Shown here piece by piece: positions 43,661 through 57,987 of a stretch of 64,000 nt of DNA. Position 1 is the first letter of the stretch; every line of letters starts with the position of its first letter. The stretch is from Gordionus sp. m RMFG-2023 (Eukaryota > Nematomorpha > Gordioida > Chordodea > Parachordodidae). A model generated the notes under the pieces. That model saw nothing but the letters and a program-made list of their open reading frames with translations, made no database searches and had not been told where the DNA came from. The translations under genes were made by a program, and so were the position numbers. The DNA is taken from positions 8,967,561-9,031,560 of the forward strand of contig NC_088775.1 of NCBI RefSeq assembly GCF_954871325.1, written 5' to 3'.

Positions 43661-46600
43661 TTATTTGTCCTAAAAATTTGGGTCGATTTGCAAATATCTA
43701 TAATTTTAGAATTAATATAAATTATGAAACGCGTGAATTGAATTTCGTGTTTATTGCTTTTTTTTAAATATAAAAAAGGGAAAAAATTAATAAATTATAT
43801 TATCTTGAGGACTTTTGTGTGAGTATAATTGTGTAATTTTTTAGAAGAAGAAAATTAAACACATTGATAAATAACTAGAAATTTGTGTGAAAATAAAACA
43901 TAAAATTATCTTAAATGTTCATCAATTGCAAGAGTTACGGTTTGATGGAATTTAATGATATTTATTATCAGTATTATTAGTATAACAAGAGAATGATATA
44001 TCGGATGGGATTCGATAATGGGATCTAATTATGCAAAAATTTCGTAGAAAGGCTACTTCTTATACTAATTAGAAATTTGAAATGATCAAAATCAAAACAA
44101 TATTTTTTATTAAATAATTTTTTTTTTTTTAAAAAAAATATATAAATCGAAAATGATTATAATTAATTTGTAATTTCGTTTTACGATTATTGAAATTTTA
44201 AAAAATAATTTTGAACCAAAGAGAAAACAAAATATTTAGAGATGTAAGAATCTCGTCATCATGTCTCAAATGACGAATTTTAACGACAAATGACTGATTA
44301 AAAGGACAAAGGACAAATTAATAAATCACATAAAAATTGGTTTATTAAAGGCCGTTTGTTCATTCTTAATCATATAAAAGTATAATAATTTTTTCTAAAA
44401 TTGAAAGCAAAAAAACTTAAGGTTATGACCTAGAGAATGATTTTCTCATGTCATGCGATTTAACGTACTATCAAATCGCGGGACAAAACATTAGGCATTT
44501 TTTTTTGTAAGAAACACCTCCATTGAAATATAATAGAAATAATTGTTGACAAAATCGTAGGTAAATTATCATTCTCTATAGGACATACAGCAACAACAAA
44601 TGTAAAAGGTAAAACTATATGTAAAAAATTACGGTTAAAATAATTGAATTTTTTAAATATACTATACCTGGACTAAAAATTAATTATATATATATATATT
44701 ACTGTTAGATAAACGTATAAAAGTTTGTTTTTTTTACAAAAAAAATATTTTAAATTTACAATTAAGTTGGGATCAAGGTTGTGAATATATGATTAAGAAT
44801 GACTGTTGCTGCTGAAAGGAATAAAAGGATAAATTATATTTTGAAAATATTTTCAATGAATTTTTGGTTTAAAACAAAAAATATCATTTTATTATATTAT
44901 ATTATATTTTATTTTATTTTATTTTTGTTTTTTTTTTATATTTAATTTGTTTTTTAAAAAAAATTTAAAATTAAAACGAAACTTATGCTATTAAGAATTA
45001 GATTTATTTAAGATTTTGAATAAATAAAAATTTAATATTATATCTTATTTCTAATAACTAAAACATCTGATATTCTGCCTCTGTTGCACTGAATTCCCCT
45101 TCAGCGTGTTTATGTTGTTAGTATATTTATTTATATTATATTTATTTTTACAAAATATATTATCTAATATTATGGTATAATATCGATTATCATAATTTAA
45201 AGATTATATAAATTTTTTTTCTTAAAATGATCAAACGATATAAATAACAGCAGTCAATTATATATCATTCATTATTTGAAAAGCAATTCGAAGTCAGGAA
45301 TAATAATGATGGAAGAGAGAATCGTGAAATGGATCAAGGCAACATTCATGATTATAATTATAATTAATTAATATTAAGTGTAATTTTATACTGCGTGCGT
45401 AAAAAAATTTTTCTTTTCTCTTTCTACAAAATATTTTCTTGAGATCTTCTATCTCTGGGCCGGGTAATGTCTGCAAGAAATTTATTTGGGCTGAGCCAGT
45501 GGCAACCAAAATACGCTAATTATAAATTTGAATAAATGTTTTTTTTAAACTAATATCTATTTATTGGGGTTACTTTGTCCGGGGTCAGTTTGTCCAGGAC
45601 ATTTAGAGGACAAATGTCAAAAATAAAAGAAATAAAATGGTAGTTTCTCTTTACATCATTTTATATGGTAACTCTAATTTATTTTTATTTTCTAAAATTG
45701 TACGTAAAAAAATTATTCAATATCAATATATTAGTATACACGAAGGTGTGATACAAATTATGACTTTTATAACATTCAATAATGTTGCCCTTTGTGGAAT
45801 TGGTGTCACTCTAAAAATTTTTCTAACCTTTGCTTATACAATTTAGAACCCTAAGTTAACTTGTCAACTTCTGGGGCCATTTTTGGCTGTCATCTTGAAA
45901 AACTGCGTTTGACAAGGTGACCATGGCCCTTTTTTTAACCTTCCGACTAAAGCAGCTGACGTAAGTTTTTGGACAGATACATTCTGATTACATAATAACT
46001 TTAGACGTTGCCAAAACAAAATAATATTTATCATGATATTAACTGTTTTTTATTCGTGAAATCCACCTACATTCGTCACCTGCCAATCTTTTCAAATTTT
46101 TTTTTTTATTGATTATTTTATTGGGTGCAAAACTATAATTTGGGATATAAGCCAGAGCCAGAATGATCCACACTTCCTTATTTTCCACCTCCCCCTTCTC
46201 CCCATAAATAAATAAATATAAAAGGAATTAATTTATTATAATAACAAAAAAATAAAATTAAAAATAAAAATAAACCCACCATTTGAGCGAGATTCCTATA
46301 ATCATATCAATCACCATAAAAATCTAGTTTATGATAAAATTTCTTATTAGATAGGTTACATCATGTAAGTAACATATAAACACAATATTCATCAAAAAAA
46401 AATTCTTCTTTTTTAAAAAAAAAATAAAAATTTTAGCATAGGAATATTGATTTTAAATTCTTATATTTTCTTTGCTCACTGAAATAAATTTTTCTTTAAG
46501 AAAAAATAATAGTAAAATTAATATAAAAAAAACTATAGTTAATAATATTTTTATTTTTTTGAAACAAAAAACAGAAGGTCTTAAGCCTTTTATGGGAATC

Positions 46601-47512
46601 GGTTAGAAATAAATAACATAAAATAATATAAAAATTTAATAATAATAATATACAAATACAATCTATTTATATTTAATAATTAAATCATTTAAAATGATGA
46701 TAAAAATTTTAATTTTAAATAATTTGTTTCCATTTTTTTCGGTACCATATTTAAAAAATATATATCCCGTTGAATCTATGTCAAAGAGCGGAGTGATGGA
46801 TCCAAGTTCAGTTAAAAATGTTATGTCAAAAGAGTTAAGCGAGAGGTCTAAATACAAGTTAAGTAATTAAAGTTTGAGAGCAATTCGATAGAAGGTGAAA
46901 GTGTCCAACGCTATCCCTCCCCCCCCCTCCAACTTTTTTATAAATCCTGACATATGCTTGTTGTGTTAGAACCCAAAGTTCAAGAAAGAAATAACATGAA
47001 GCTAAAGTACTCTTAATGGTATACACTTATTCTTATTTGGTCAAAAAATAATAATTCGTTTAGTTAGCTATCCAGAAATCTGGAAAGAAAAGAGGTAAGA
47101 TGGAACACAGCTTGAGCTCTTGGTATAAACTTGTCTAAAGATAAAGAGTCATTTTAATTTTAATAAATGAAACAAATATATATTTTAGGCCGTATGAAAA
47201 AAAAATTACATTTTGCTCACACTAAAATATATTTTTTTTGCTTCCTCGAACTAGGATTAAATTTAGGCTAGCATTTTATTCCCCACCTCCCGCTCCTTTC
47301 CCTCTTCTCCATATTTATTCATAACCCAGGCGAAATTTACCCAGTATTAACCGTTAACACGAAATCGCGACTAATTATTCAAAATATGATATAAATATAA
47401 TAATTCTACATTCATTTTTGTATACTTCACCGCGAATTCGCCTTAACTGCGAATTCAGGGTTAGTGATAGATGATTTATTAATTTCGGTCTGTGAATCGC
47501 TTCGCCTCGCTT
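43661..47512. other. Upstream of Mhc: AT-rich, no gene recognised
   Basis: The promoter and untranslated leader of Mhc should lie here if leader splicing is in cis, but I cannot place them. An open minus-strand stretch at 45400-45509 (TGSAQINFLQTLPGPEIEDL) after TTTCTTGCAG is exon-like, yet matches no family I recognise. Otherwise the stretch holds polyT and TA-rich tracts and a C run near 46918. Confidence 0.4.
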
Positions 47513-47520
47513 GATTGGAA

Positions 47521-47670
47521 TAGTGTTATTAAACGGCTAACTCGATCTTTTAGCCAGAAAAATATTATTTGAGCCACGAGATTTAGTTGCTTACATAATA
47601 TTTTTCCTAATAAAATATCGAGTTAGCCGTTTTTAAAAATCGACTCAAAATGAGCCGTTTAACAACACTA
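47521..47670. mobile_element. hAT miniature element with perfect 8-bp target duplication
   Basis: This 150-bp element begins TAGTGTTATTAAACGGCT and ends AGCCGTTTAACAACACTA. It is bracketed by GATTGGAA at 47513-47520 and 47671-47678. Subterminal inverted blocks (AACTCGAT and ATCGAGTT) make it able to fold. It shares its ends with 34466-34689 and 41950-42020. Confidence 0.9.
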
Positions 47671-47678
47671 GATTGGAA

Positions 47679-49040
<1,362 letters not shown>

Positions 49041-49329
49041 CTAGCTAATAACCTGCCAAGAATGACGGGGTTGAGGGGTAATTAGTTAGTTTTTTCTCCC
49101 TACTTTTATGATAGTTGTTACCTGTTATTTGAAAATAATATCTTTTAATTCTTTATAACCCCTCCCCCCTTCAGGCCAGGTCCCCAGGCCTGCAAAAATA
49201 TTTGTTTTTGGTCAATGTCTGATCCATAATTGATAATAGAATTCCCAAGCGTCCAAGCTGATAATAATTTTGAAAAATTTTCCCTAACCCCAGTCCAATA
49301 TAATTCATAAAAAATTTTCCAAACCCAGC

Positions 49330-50544
49330 CCGTGTTGTTAAAATAGCGCGCTACTTTTTTCAGTAGCGGTAGCTTTAGCAGGCTATGTTTTTAGAAAATA
49401 GCGATAGCGGTAGCTCGTTACTAATTTAGAAAGTAGCGCAGTAGCGCGCTACTTCGGTAATTTTAATTTTACATAATAAATACATCTAAAAATTATTAAA
49501 ATATATTTTTTATTAAATCTAAAATTATAATTCTTTTATTTAATTTAATTTTGAAATTTATATTTAAAACTATACATTATAAATCTAGTTAGCATTATAA
49601 ATCTAGTTATTAAAAATGTGTGAGATTGTTGAAGATAGCGAAATTTCTTTGGAAAATGAGAAAAATATAGATTATCCTTTCTATAATATTAATATATAGT
49701 ATTAATATAAAATTCAAAATTAATATATTATTAATTACCTTAATTATATTTTTAAAATCTTTATTTACCATAATTTAATGCTATTTTAATATTTTTTTAT
49801 GAATGAATCTAAATCTCAGATAAATTTAAATTTTGAAAATTAAAAAGGTATTCTTCTTTTTGTATAATAAATACAATCGCTTTAAATAAATTAGATTTCC
49901 AGATCTGTATGATGATGATAATGTAAAAGCTGCTCAAGTTAAATTGGCCATACATTAATTTGACTGAATCTAAAGGGCAATTTGATAGGCTGATGGTAAC
50001 GTTAAAAAATGCCATGCCTAACCAAGATACTAATATTATAGCAACATCAACACCACGTCCTTCCATAGATGATTTTTTTGAAATAAATAATAATAATAAT
50101 AATATTGAACCTCTAGATGCTTTTTTTAAATCTAAAAATACCATTTAAATATTTTTGATGATTTTTTTATGAGTTTATTACATTTAATACTGCGTTGCCT
50201 TCAAGTGCTAGTGCTGAACGATTATTTAGTATGGCAAAACTTATACTTTCTGATCATCGCTCTAAACTTGGGGATGACAGTACCGAAATGTTATTATTAT
50301 TAAAGTGCAATAATAAATAAATTTTATATATACATGTAACAAATTATAGTCATGTTTTTATACCAATATTTTATTTGTGGAAATAAAGTTACGTAAAAAA
50401 TATTTTAAAAAAAAATCAAAATAGCGTATAAATTAGCAATAACGCGCTACTCATTTGAAAACGATAGCGGTAGCGCGCTATTTTTTTTATAAAATAGCGG
50501 TAGCGATATCGCGCTACTTTTAAAAGTAGCGTTTAACAACACTG
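49330..50544 (+). mobile_element. Internally deleted hAT element keeping the C-terminal dimerisation segment
   Basis: The ends are CCGTGTTGTTAAAATAGC and the inverse CAGTGTTGTTAAACGCTA, followed inside by many AGTAGCGCGCTAC/GGTAGCG repeats. At 50183-50320 a frame reads TALPSSASAERLFSMAKLIL then SDHRSKLGDDSTEMLLLLK, the hAT C-terminal dimerisation domain. An upstream piece (49960-50148, TPRPSIDDFF) is in another frame, so an intron or decay separates them. The catalytic core is absent. Flanking octamers match only partly. Confidence 0.75.
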
Positions 50545-51220
50545 CAGCCCCACCCATAATAATTTTAAAAAAATTTTCTCAAACCTGGCCAACGCGTAAT
50601 AATTTTGAAACTTTTTTCTCAAGCCTGGAGATAGGTAAATCTCTAAAAACCACATTTATTTTTTATTCATTATAATCCCGCTCAATCCTACTTCAGACCA
50701 AGACCAACTCATTAGGACTAATAGTGAATACTATTTGAGTAAAAATATATTTAAATTAGCTTTTACCTGAGACCCATATAAATATTATGCCTAATATCTA
50801 ATATAAAAAAATTCCCAACAGGTTCATGCTCATAATCATTTTGAGAAAATTTTCTCAAGCCCGCCAGTCATCTAGTTATGGTAATAAACGACAAAATTTT
50901 AAAAATATCAGCTATTAATTAATTTATATATTTAATATTTTAAATTTAATTATATTCAAGTTGGTGCATGCGTAAATCATACGCCTGAAACGGGCGGTTT
51001 GTGGTTCGACTCTCGTAAATAGCAAAAAATTTAATATTACATTATATAGTCTCCTTAAATTTTAAATACATTAGGGAGATACGAAAACAGCGCCGTAGCC
51101 AGGAATTTTCACTTAGGGGGGCCAAGTGCTTACTTGGGGGGGGGGGCACTATTGTTTTAAAATCAAACAAATAATTACGCATTCATAGAAATTTTTTCCT
51201 ATTTTTATTAAAAATTTAAT

Positions 51221-51335
51221 AACAAAATAATACTATAATATAAATATACAAAACAAAATAATACTATATTATGCATATACAAAACAAAATAATACTATAA
51301 TATGCATATACAAAACAAAATATTACTATAATAGA
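51221..51335. repeat. Tandem repeat, 31 bp x about 3.7
   Basis: Units of aacaaaataatactataata plus tgcatataca recur with starts at 51221, 51252, 51283 and 51314. They lie just inside the left end of the ZMYM1-like hAT, in the subterminal region. Confidence 0.85.
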
Positions 51336-51530
51336 ATACGGCGATTTTTATTTTTAAATATTAATATAAATGAACTAAAAGATAAATTCTGCGTTATTCT
51401 TTTTTCATACGCCATTAATACTAAATTTTGTTTACGTTTATCCTTCATAGACTCTCTACTGCTCGATAAAACTCTCTTTAATGTAGAGAACGAGGCCTCA
51501 TAAGAAGCCGTTGATATCCCAATGATTATC

Positions 51531-52683
51531 CATAGGCGTAGCCAGAAGGGGAACAAGGGGAAATTCCCCCCCCCCTTCAGAAATTTATCACTTTTTGTAA
51601 ATATCATTTTTAGTTAATAAAAAATATCCCCCTTAGTCCTCCCTCTACTCCCTGACCCTCAAATATGTATGCATATATCTTAAATAATAATTTAAAAGAA
51701 AGAATGTAAAAGTTGATATTTTTTAATAAAACTATTCATCATAATTTATAGATTTTTGGGAAAATAAATTTATAAATATATAAAATGAACCAAAAATGTT
51801 TTTTAATAAATGGAATATAAGCCAAAGATAAGTCTTAAGACAGAAGTGAAATGTATTATAATTATTAATAATAGATCCATAAAATTACTAAATAAAATAA
51901 TATATCAAATATATTTTTTTATAAAGTGAGTAATTTTAATTTATTTATCTTAATAAAAGTAAAATATAATTATAAAACTATTGATAGAATTAAATCATAA
52001 ATTAAAAAAATATTAAAACACAATACAAACAGTGGAATATTATATGTCGTAGATTTAAAGTATATCTAATTATCAAATGACAATCAAGTAATATTTACCA
52101 ATATAGCGAATTATATATTTTACAGAAAACAATAAAATATTGATAAGGACATCAGAAAATATCTTAAGACATTGTGGGATGAATAATATGAAGATTAAAT
52201 TTAAATATCATTTTTACTTAAAACAAATAGATGGCGTTATCAAGAGCATTGATTAGTAAAATTTGTAAAATTATTAACTGTAATATATTATATGTCTGTA
52301 AAAGTGGAATTTTACCTAGTATTTTATAACTAATTATATAATAGTGTAAAATCAACTATATGTCTACTTACTTTTTATAAATAAATTTCTTATAATTGTT
52401 TGGAATAAATTATTACCATGTTTTATATTAAGGTATATAAAATACAAGTAATTTATTATATTTTTATTTTATATAAACTAATAAAAATATATTTCATATT
52501 TGTTTCAGGCTTATTTTTTTTATTAAAATTTGTAAAAATATTTTATGACCATATATAGACTAAAGTAACCCGGCCGAAGACCGGGAAAAAGCAGGCCGAA
52601 GGCCGCCCAAAAGATGGTCTGGGGGCGAAGCCCCAGTAATTTTTTAATTATCCCCCCTTATGAAAATCCTGGCTACGCCTATG
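51531..52683. mobile_element. 1.15-kb hAT-like non-autonomous element nested in a transposase
   Basis: The ends are CATAGGCGTAGCCAG and its perfect inverse CTGGCTACGCCTATG. Identical GATTATC heptamers flank it (51524-51530, 52684-52690). The interior is AT-rich and non-coding except for a GC-rich block near the right end (52568-52636) that folds into three small hairpins. It interrupts the hAT transposase reading between SAAI and GISTASYEASF, so it is younger than that element. Confidence 0.88.
52568..52636. other. Three GC-rich hairpins with GAA-type loops
   Basis: CCCGG-CCGAAGA-CCGGG, GGCC-GAA-GGCC and GGGGC-GAA-GCCCC follow one another within 70 bp. The last contains GCGAAGC, a DNA heptamer known to form an exceptionally stable mini-hairpin. 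The block stands out sharply in an element that is otherwise over 80% A+T. Confidence 0.7.
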
Positions 52684-53647
52684 GATTATCGCTGCTGAGT
52701 AGCATTTATATAATTCTTTAAATGCATTATATTTTTTTTTATACATAATATGTAAGATATTTTTAAAATTATAATTTTTTTAGCTTCCGAAGCTAGCAAT
52801 CCTTTTGCTATCTTCATTTCATGATGCAGTGTTTCTATATTTAAATTTAACAGAGATTTTAATGGGGCCATTTTATCTGATAAAAAATAATCAGGGTTAA
52901 GGGGGGACAATGTATTAAAAGATTAAAATCATCTTCTGTAAATCAGTCTAAAAAACGATCCACAAAGTTATCTATAATTTTATAATATATCCTTTTTAAA
53001 GAACTCCAATTGGAGTCTTTTTCACAATCGAATTCTAGTTTGCTATCAACTAAATAATCTTGGAAATTTTTAGGCGTTTTACGTACCCATGATGATTTTT
53101 TCGGGAGTAAGATTAAATTTTGATAAAAGTTTTTCAGCCTTAATCATAATCAAAACAAAAGAATTATCACTTCTTTTATTTTTTAATATATTGATAGTAG
53201 AATCAATACAATTTTTAGCATCAACTAGATTAGTACCTACTGATTGTAGTTACTTATTTAGTGGATCTATTGTAATTAATATCTCATAAATTATGATGGC
53301 TAATATAATGTAATTTATATTAATACTGAGATAAAAGACCTGAGGCTTCTACTGAATCATGAATTGAAACCTCTGAATTAAGAGTTCTATTAGAAAAGTA
53401 AAATAATACTTCACCAATAGCCTCAAAATTCTCATAAATAATTACGAGATGTTTCCAAATGACAAGTCCACCTCTGGTCTAAAAGTCTCTTAAGGGTGTG
53501 GCCTGTATATTTACAGGATACGTTAAAACGCCTGAAAAAATTATACAATGCATTTGATAAATTAAAAAAAATTAGAAATAATATATTATACCAATTTTAA
53601 ATCACAAGATGCAACTTGTGTTTGTAGCAATGTATAAAAGGAACATT

Positions 53648-54775
53648 TTAATTAATTTTTTTTTGAAGAAGTGTTTGCACTCCTCTATTTCGGCCAGACA
53701 TAACGTTTGCACCATCATATGCCTGGCTTATTATATTAGCTGAATTAATATTTAGATCATTAAGTTGCTTTAAAATGCAATCTGTAATGCTTTCAGCAGA
53801 AAGACACTCTAAATTAATGATTCCTATTAAATTTTCTTGGATTTCTCCAGAAAAAATATAGCGAATTATTATGCTCAGATTTTCACAACCTGAAGCATCT
53901 TTTGTCTCATCAGCCTTAAGACAAAAAAAAGGCATCTCGCTTTTATTATATTTGTCTGAAATATGTTCAAGCACCATATCTGCCATAATGGATATTACTT
54001 TGTTTTGAATCTGTGGTGATGTATACTGGGCATTTTGGGGTATAAATTTCATAATTTTATTTAATTCAGGGTCTTTTTGGATGGTGTAGGAAAACATTGC
54101 TATAAATAGCCCAGAAGAATAAATTATGTTTTCAACTTTTGCAGCATCCGTAATATTTGTTGAACCAGTCCCACGGAAAGGTAGTTCTTTTATGCTAAGA
54201 AATAGCATCAAATAAAATACTGATTTAATATAATATTGATTACGATTAATTTGATCACCTCCCAACATTTTAGTTATTTCTGTACCTTTGTTTATATTTT
54301 GATTTTTATCATGCCATATTGTAATTGAATTTAAATGAGCTTTTGAGCTCTCGTGTTTTAGCAGTCCCTTCTTGGCAGCTAAAGCATTTTTCCAATTTCT
54401 GAATCCCATTTGTCCAAATTCATCACTTGGATTACGCAAGTATTTCCTACATGGGAAACAAAAGGCAGCGTCAGCTTCTACACTATACTCCAACCAGTCT
54501 CGGCCTCTATACCATGATTTTTGAAATGATCTTTGCCTTCCATGGATATCTTTTTTCACGTAATTGTTTAATTTGATTTGATTTGGTTTATTCTGGCCAA
54601 GGTCACCTGGGATTTGAATTGAACCATTAGAGGAGTATTTTGACACTAAAAATATTATAATTAATAAATTGTAATGAGGGAAAGGGTCATAAGTAATAAT
54701 GGTCATCAGGATGGGCGAAGGAAAGGCATGCTGAAAATGAACAAACACAAAATTTATCTTGTATTTAAGATACAA
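53648..54775 (-). pseudogene. hAT transposase (ZMYM1/TTF-finger type), N-terminal two thirds
   Basis: A 375-codon open frame. The TTF-type finger is visible as RSFQKSWYRGRDWLEYS, then AAFCFPCRKYL and LKHESSKAHLNS. Further on come the conserved FRGTGSTN, the catalytic FFCLKADETKDASGCENLSI, and IISQAYDGANVMSGRNRGVQ. These are standard for this transposase family. The frame ends at a stop soon after VQTLLQKK, and its continuation (CPFYTLLQTQVASCDLKLV) lies in another frame. It shows one unusually long intact stretch within an otherwise decayed copy. Confidence 0.85.
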
Positions 54776-55900
54776 GTATTTGCTATACTGTAGTGCCCAA
54801 CCCTGATGAAGATTATCAGTAAAGTTGATCAGTAAAATTATAGATATTCAGTATTAAAAACTAGAAAAAGGTCATAAACATTATATCTTTAAAGATTAAC
54901 AAAAAAATATAATATTTTTATATTTATAAATCAATTACTAGTTGCCTCTTATGAGAGACTGAACTGCTAGATGAAGATAATTGAGTCTCTTCTTCGTCTT
55001 TATTTGTTTTAAAATCAAAATGTAATAATGAAACACCATAATCTCCTATTCCTATTGATATTGTCAAAAATATATAAATAGAAAAATTTGGGTTAAATTT
55101 TAAACTATTTACCATCTTCTTCCTCCTGAGTGTAGTGAGGATCATTTTCTAGGTTATTAGCTCCATTCATATTTTGAAATATGAGTGAATATATTTATTT
55201 TAATAATTAAAATTATTATACAAAAATGATAATATTAATAATAAATGTCTGTCTCTTATCTTATATAAAATAAATATATATGAAATAATAATATATAGAT
55301 ATTGCCCTATACCAATATCATATAAGTCATGAAATAATAATATAAATTTATACTAACTATGAGAAGAATCAGTTTCTGAAATTTCTGATGTAGTATTACT
55401 AGTAGTTTGTAGAGGTGATGTTGCGTGTCATTTGTTTAACTTTAACTTAAAATAAGAGTTAATAACTATTGTTTCTTCATAATTTTAAAATAAACGCTGT
55501 AAAGTAAAATAACTGGTTATATATTATAATATAAATGTGATACCTATAGAGATAGAGAATGTTATACACAACAAAAAAAAATGAAAAAAAAAATGAATGA
55601 ATGATAATTTAATATTGGGTAAAAATAAAAATAAAACAGTATAGAAAAAAATTTACAAACTAGACTTGTTTGTAGAATAAATATTCAAAATTTATTTTAA
55701 AATATAAAAATAATCAATTTTAAATAGACATGTTTTTTGAATATTTTTGAATAAATATTCAAAATTTATATTAAAAATATAAAAATAATCAATTCTAAAA
55801 AAAAATTCAAATTTGTGATAGGGGGGGGGGCAGAAAAATTTTTGGGGGCCAGGGTGCCAAATATTTTTTCTGGGGACCAGGTTTGGGTGCCAAAAATTTT

Positions 55901-57149
55901 TTTTTAGATATAAGTAAATGAGTCTTAGTTTGAACCTCAGGGATAAAACAATATATCTGAATATAATTGACAATAACCAAACCTATATTGGAAATATCGG
56001 TTTTATTTTCTGAGGGAAGAAATTCGTTAATGATTTAGGTCTAAGTTGTTGTCACCATTTACAAAATATATAGAGATGTAATGAGCTTCTTTAGTAGCGC
56101 TGTTTCCTTGTAAATGACAAACACTTCATGCAGAGGCGTAAGGCAAAATTTTGGAGTCCCCCGCTTTCTTAGAAAACTTTTTGAGGCGATTTATGGCCCC
56201 AATTTCTCTCGTGGAATGTATAATGTTTATGAGTTCGTGCCTAATAGTAAAATTATGGTTGACTGATGGACTTATTAACTCATAAAATTAGAGTTGAAAT
56301 GAATATGAAAAGGGTATGTATTTATGTCAGTTTGTGACTGACATTTATGAACGTTTGCCGGTAAATGGTATTCGAAAAATGGTTAACAACCGTTTGTTGT
56401 TTTAAATTATTGTTGATTTTTTTATTTGTCCGCCCATTGCTTTAAAAATATTTATTCAATTCGCCCACTGAGGCCTCCGCCAATAGGACGGTGAGCTATA
56501 AACCATTGCAGTTCTCTCCTAGATAACAGGTAAACCTTTGCTAGTGACAATCAACTAATTGTTACTAACTACTAAAAGTTCGCCACGAGTGTGCATAAAT
56601 TTAAACTGTATGAAAATGATCTGTGTGAATGAACGATACAAAATTTAATTAACCATTAAAATCGAAATTAATGTTTATTAATAAATTCAAATATTAGTTA
56701 TTTTACTACAAATGGAGTTTATATTTACTTTATTCTATACCCCTATAAATACCAATCCCTCATCAAAAAAATTGGAGGCAATCCCCCCCCCCCTTTCCAT
56801 CTCATGTAGGCACTGGGAAGATGTAAGTTTGTATTTTAAAAGATAGGATATACTTTAATTTTTTAATGGAACTGAATTTAATATATGTTGTCATTTGCTG
56901 TATGTATTAGCAATAATTATAATACTCTAAATGGCAAAATCTGATAGATATTTATTTCAATATGATAGTTTAGGTAGAAGTAAGAGCTAAAACAATGTCG
57001 AATAGAGAAAATAGTGAGGTGTGGATTAGTATATATATATTTTTTTAGGGGTTATAATATACAGCTAAATAACGACCTATTTATAATGCACATTTATTTT
57101 AAAATATACTAATTAATCAGGCGTTTCTCATGATATTCTTCATGCCCCA
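55901..57149. other. Mixed stretch without a recognised gene
   Basis: A worn element end (cagaggcgtaaggcaaaatt) starts at 56132, and a C run lies near 56785-56796. The sequence is otherwise unremarkable. Confidence 0.35.
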
Positions 57150-57245
57150 ACTACCTAGCTTGCTACATAAAAAACTCAAACCTTCCTGGTTCGAGCTCAG
57201 ATCTATTCTGTAGGTGACATGCACTCACCGATTTGGCCACATATA
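57150..57245 (-). repeat. tRNA-derived SINE copy
   Basis: The minus strand reads GTGGCCAAATCGGTGAGTGC, then TAGATCTGAGCTCGAACCAG, matching the A- and B-box arrangement of the copy at 36600-36685. The G run at 57507-57521 is separate. Confidence 0.6.
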
Positions 57246-57987
57246 TTACCCAGAAACAACATTTTATTTTTATATATAAGGATAAAATTACGACATTAAT
57301 TTTTATTAAAACAGATATTAATAATTAAACGCTATGTAGCATTAGATAAATACTCCCCGTTAATTCTTTTAGGATAACATTTTATTTGATATTAGAGTGA
57401 AAAAAACAGATAAATAATTGTCTCTGTGAAAGAATTAATAAACCTATTGGATTATTTGGTAATAACAAATGAAGTTATTTGAGGGCTCATGCTGCATAAT
57501 AAAGTTGGGGGGGGGGGGGGGGTATACCATATAGCCATACTAAAAAAAATATAGTGGACATAAACACACCCATTATGTTTTATGTGAAATCAGTTATATA
57601 AAATAACGAATCTTATTTTTAATTAAAAATTGTGAAATTCAATATTGTATTTTTGCAGGAAAACTATAACGACATCAGGCTTTGATTCAAACTATACATT
57701 GCCCTTCACTATCAAGTTGTGGGGCAGCTTGATTCCTTGACTCGCTTTTGTGGTAGTCTAATTGAGTTGTAATTTAAGGGTATTTTTAACGAGAGATGAA
57801 ATTTTATAAGATTTTGATAACTTAAAGATCTATTGAAAACGGTCAATTAATATAATAAATGGTAGATATTTTTTGACCGCGTGAAAGGTTCAAATCACAA
57901 ACATACTGAGAGCGATGCTTTTAATAGGTTTAATCAATTCATCCCATGTCCCCTAAAATATTATACTATAAATCATGTGCTGTTGAT

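Larger units (their letters stand above)
51088..55900 (-). mobile_element. ZMYM1-like hAT transposon, broken, with a nested element
   Basis: The left terminus CAGCGCCGTAGCCAGGAATT resembles hAT ends; the right end is worn and placed only roughly. On the minus strand the transposase runs from an acidic, Ser-rich N-terminal piece (54924-55145), through a TTF-type zinc finger and catalytic start (53648-54775), to the hAT dimerisation segment (51340-51530). The part between 53640 and 52690 is full of stops and frame changes, and a 1.15-kb element (51531-52683) sits in the C-terminal coding part. It is dead. Confidence 0.8.

Noticed and set aside
50966-51025. Possible tRNA or tRNA pseudogene (gtggttcgactctcg)
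   Set aside because: A B-box-like word is present, but I could not form an acceptor stem or D arm, so it is at best a fragment.
56132-56815. Candidate element between cagaggcgtaaggc and gtaggcactggg
   Set aside because: The two ends match too poorly and no target duplication was found.
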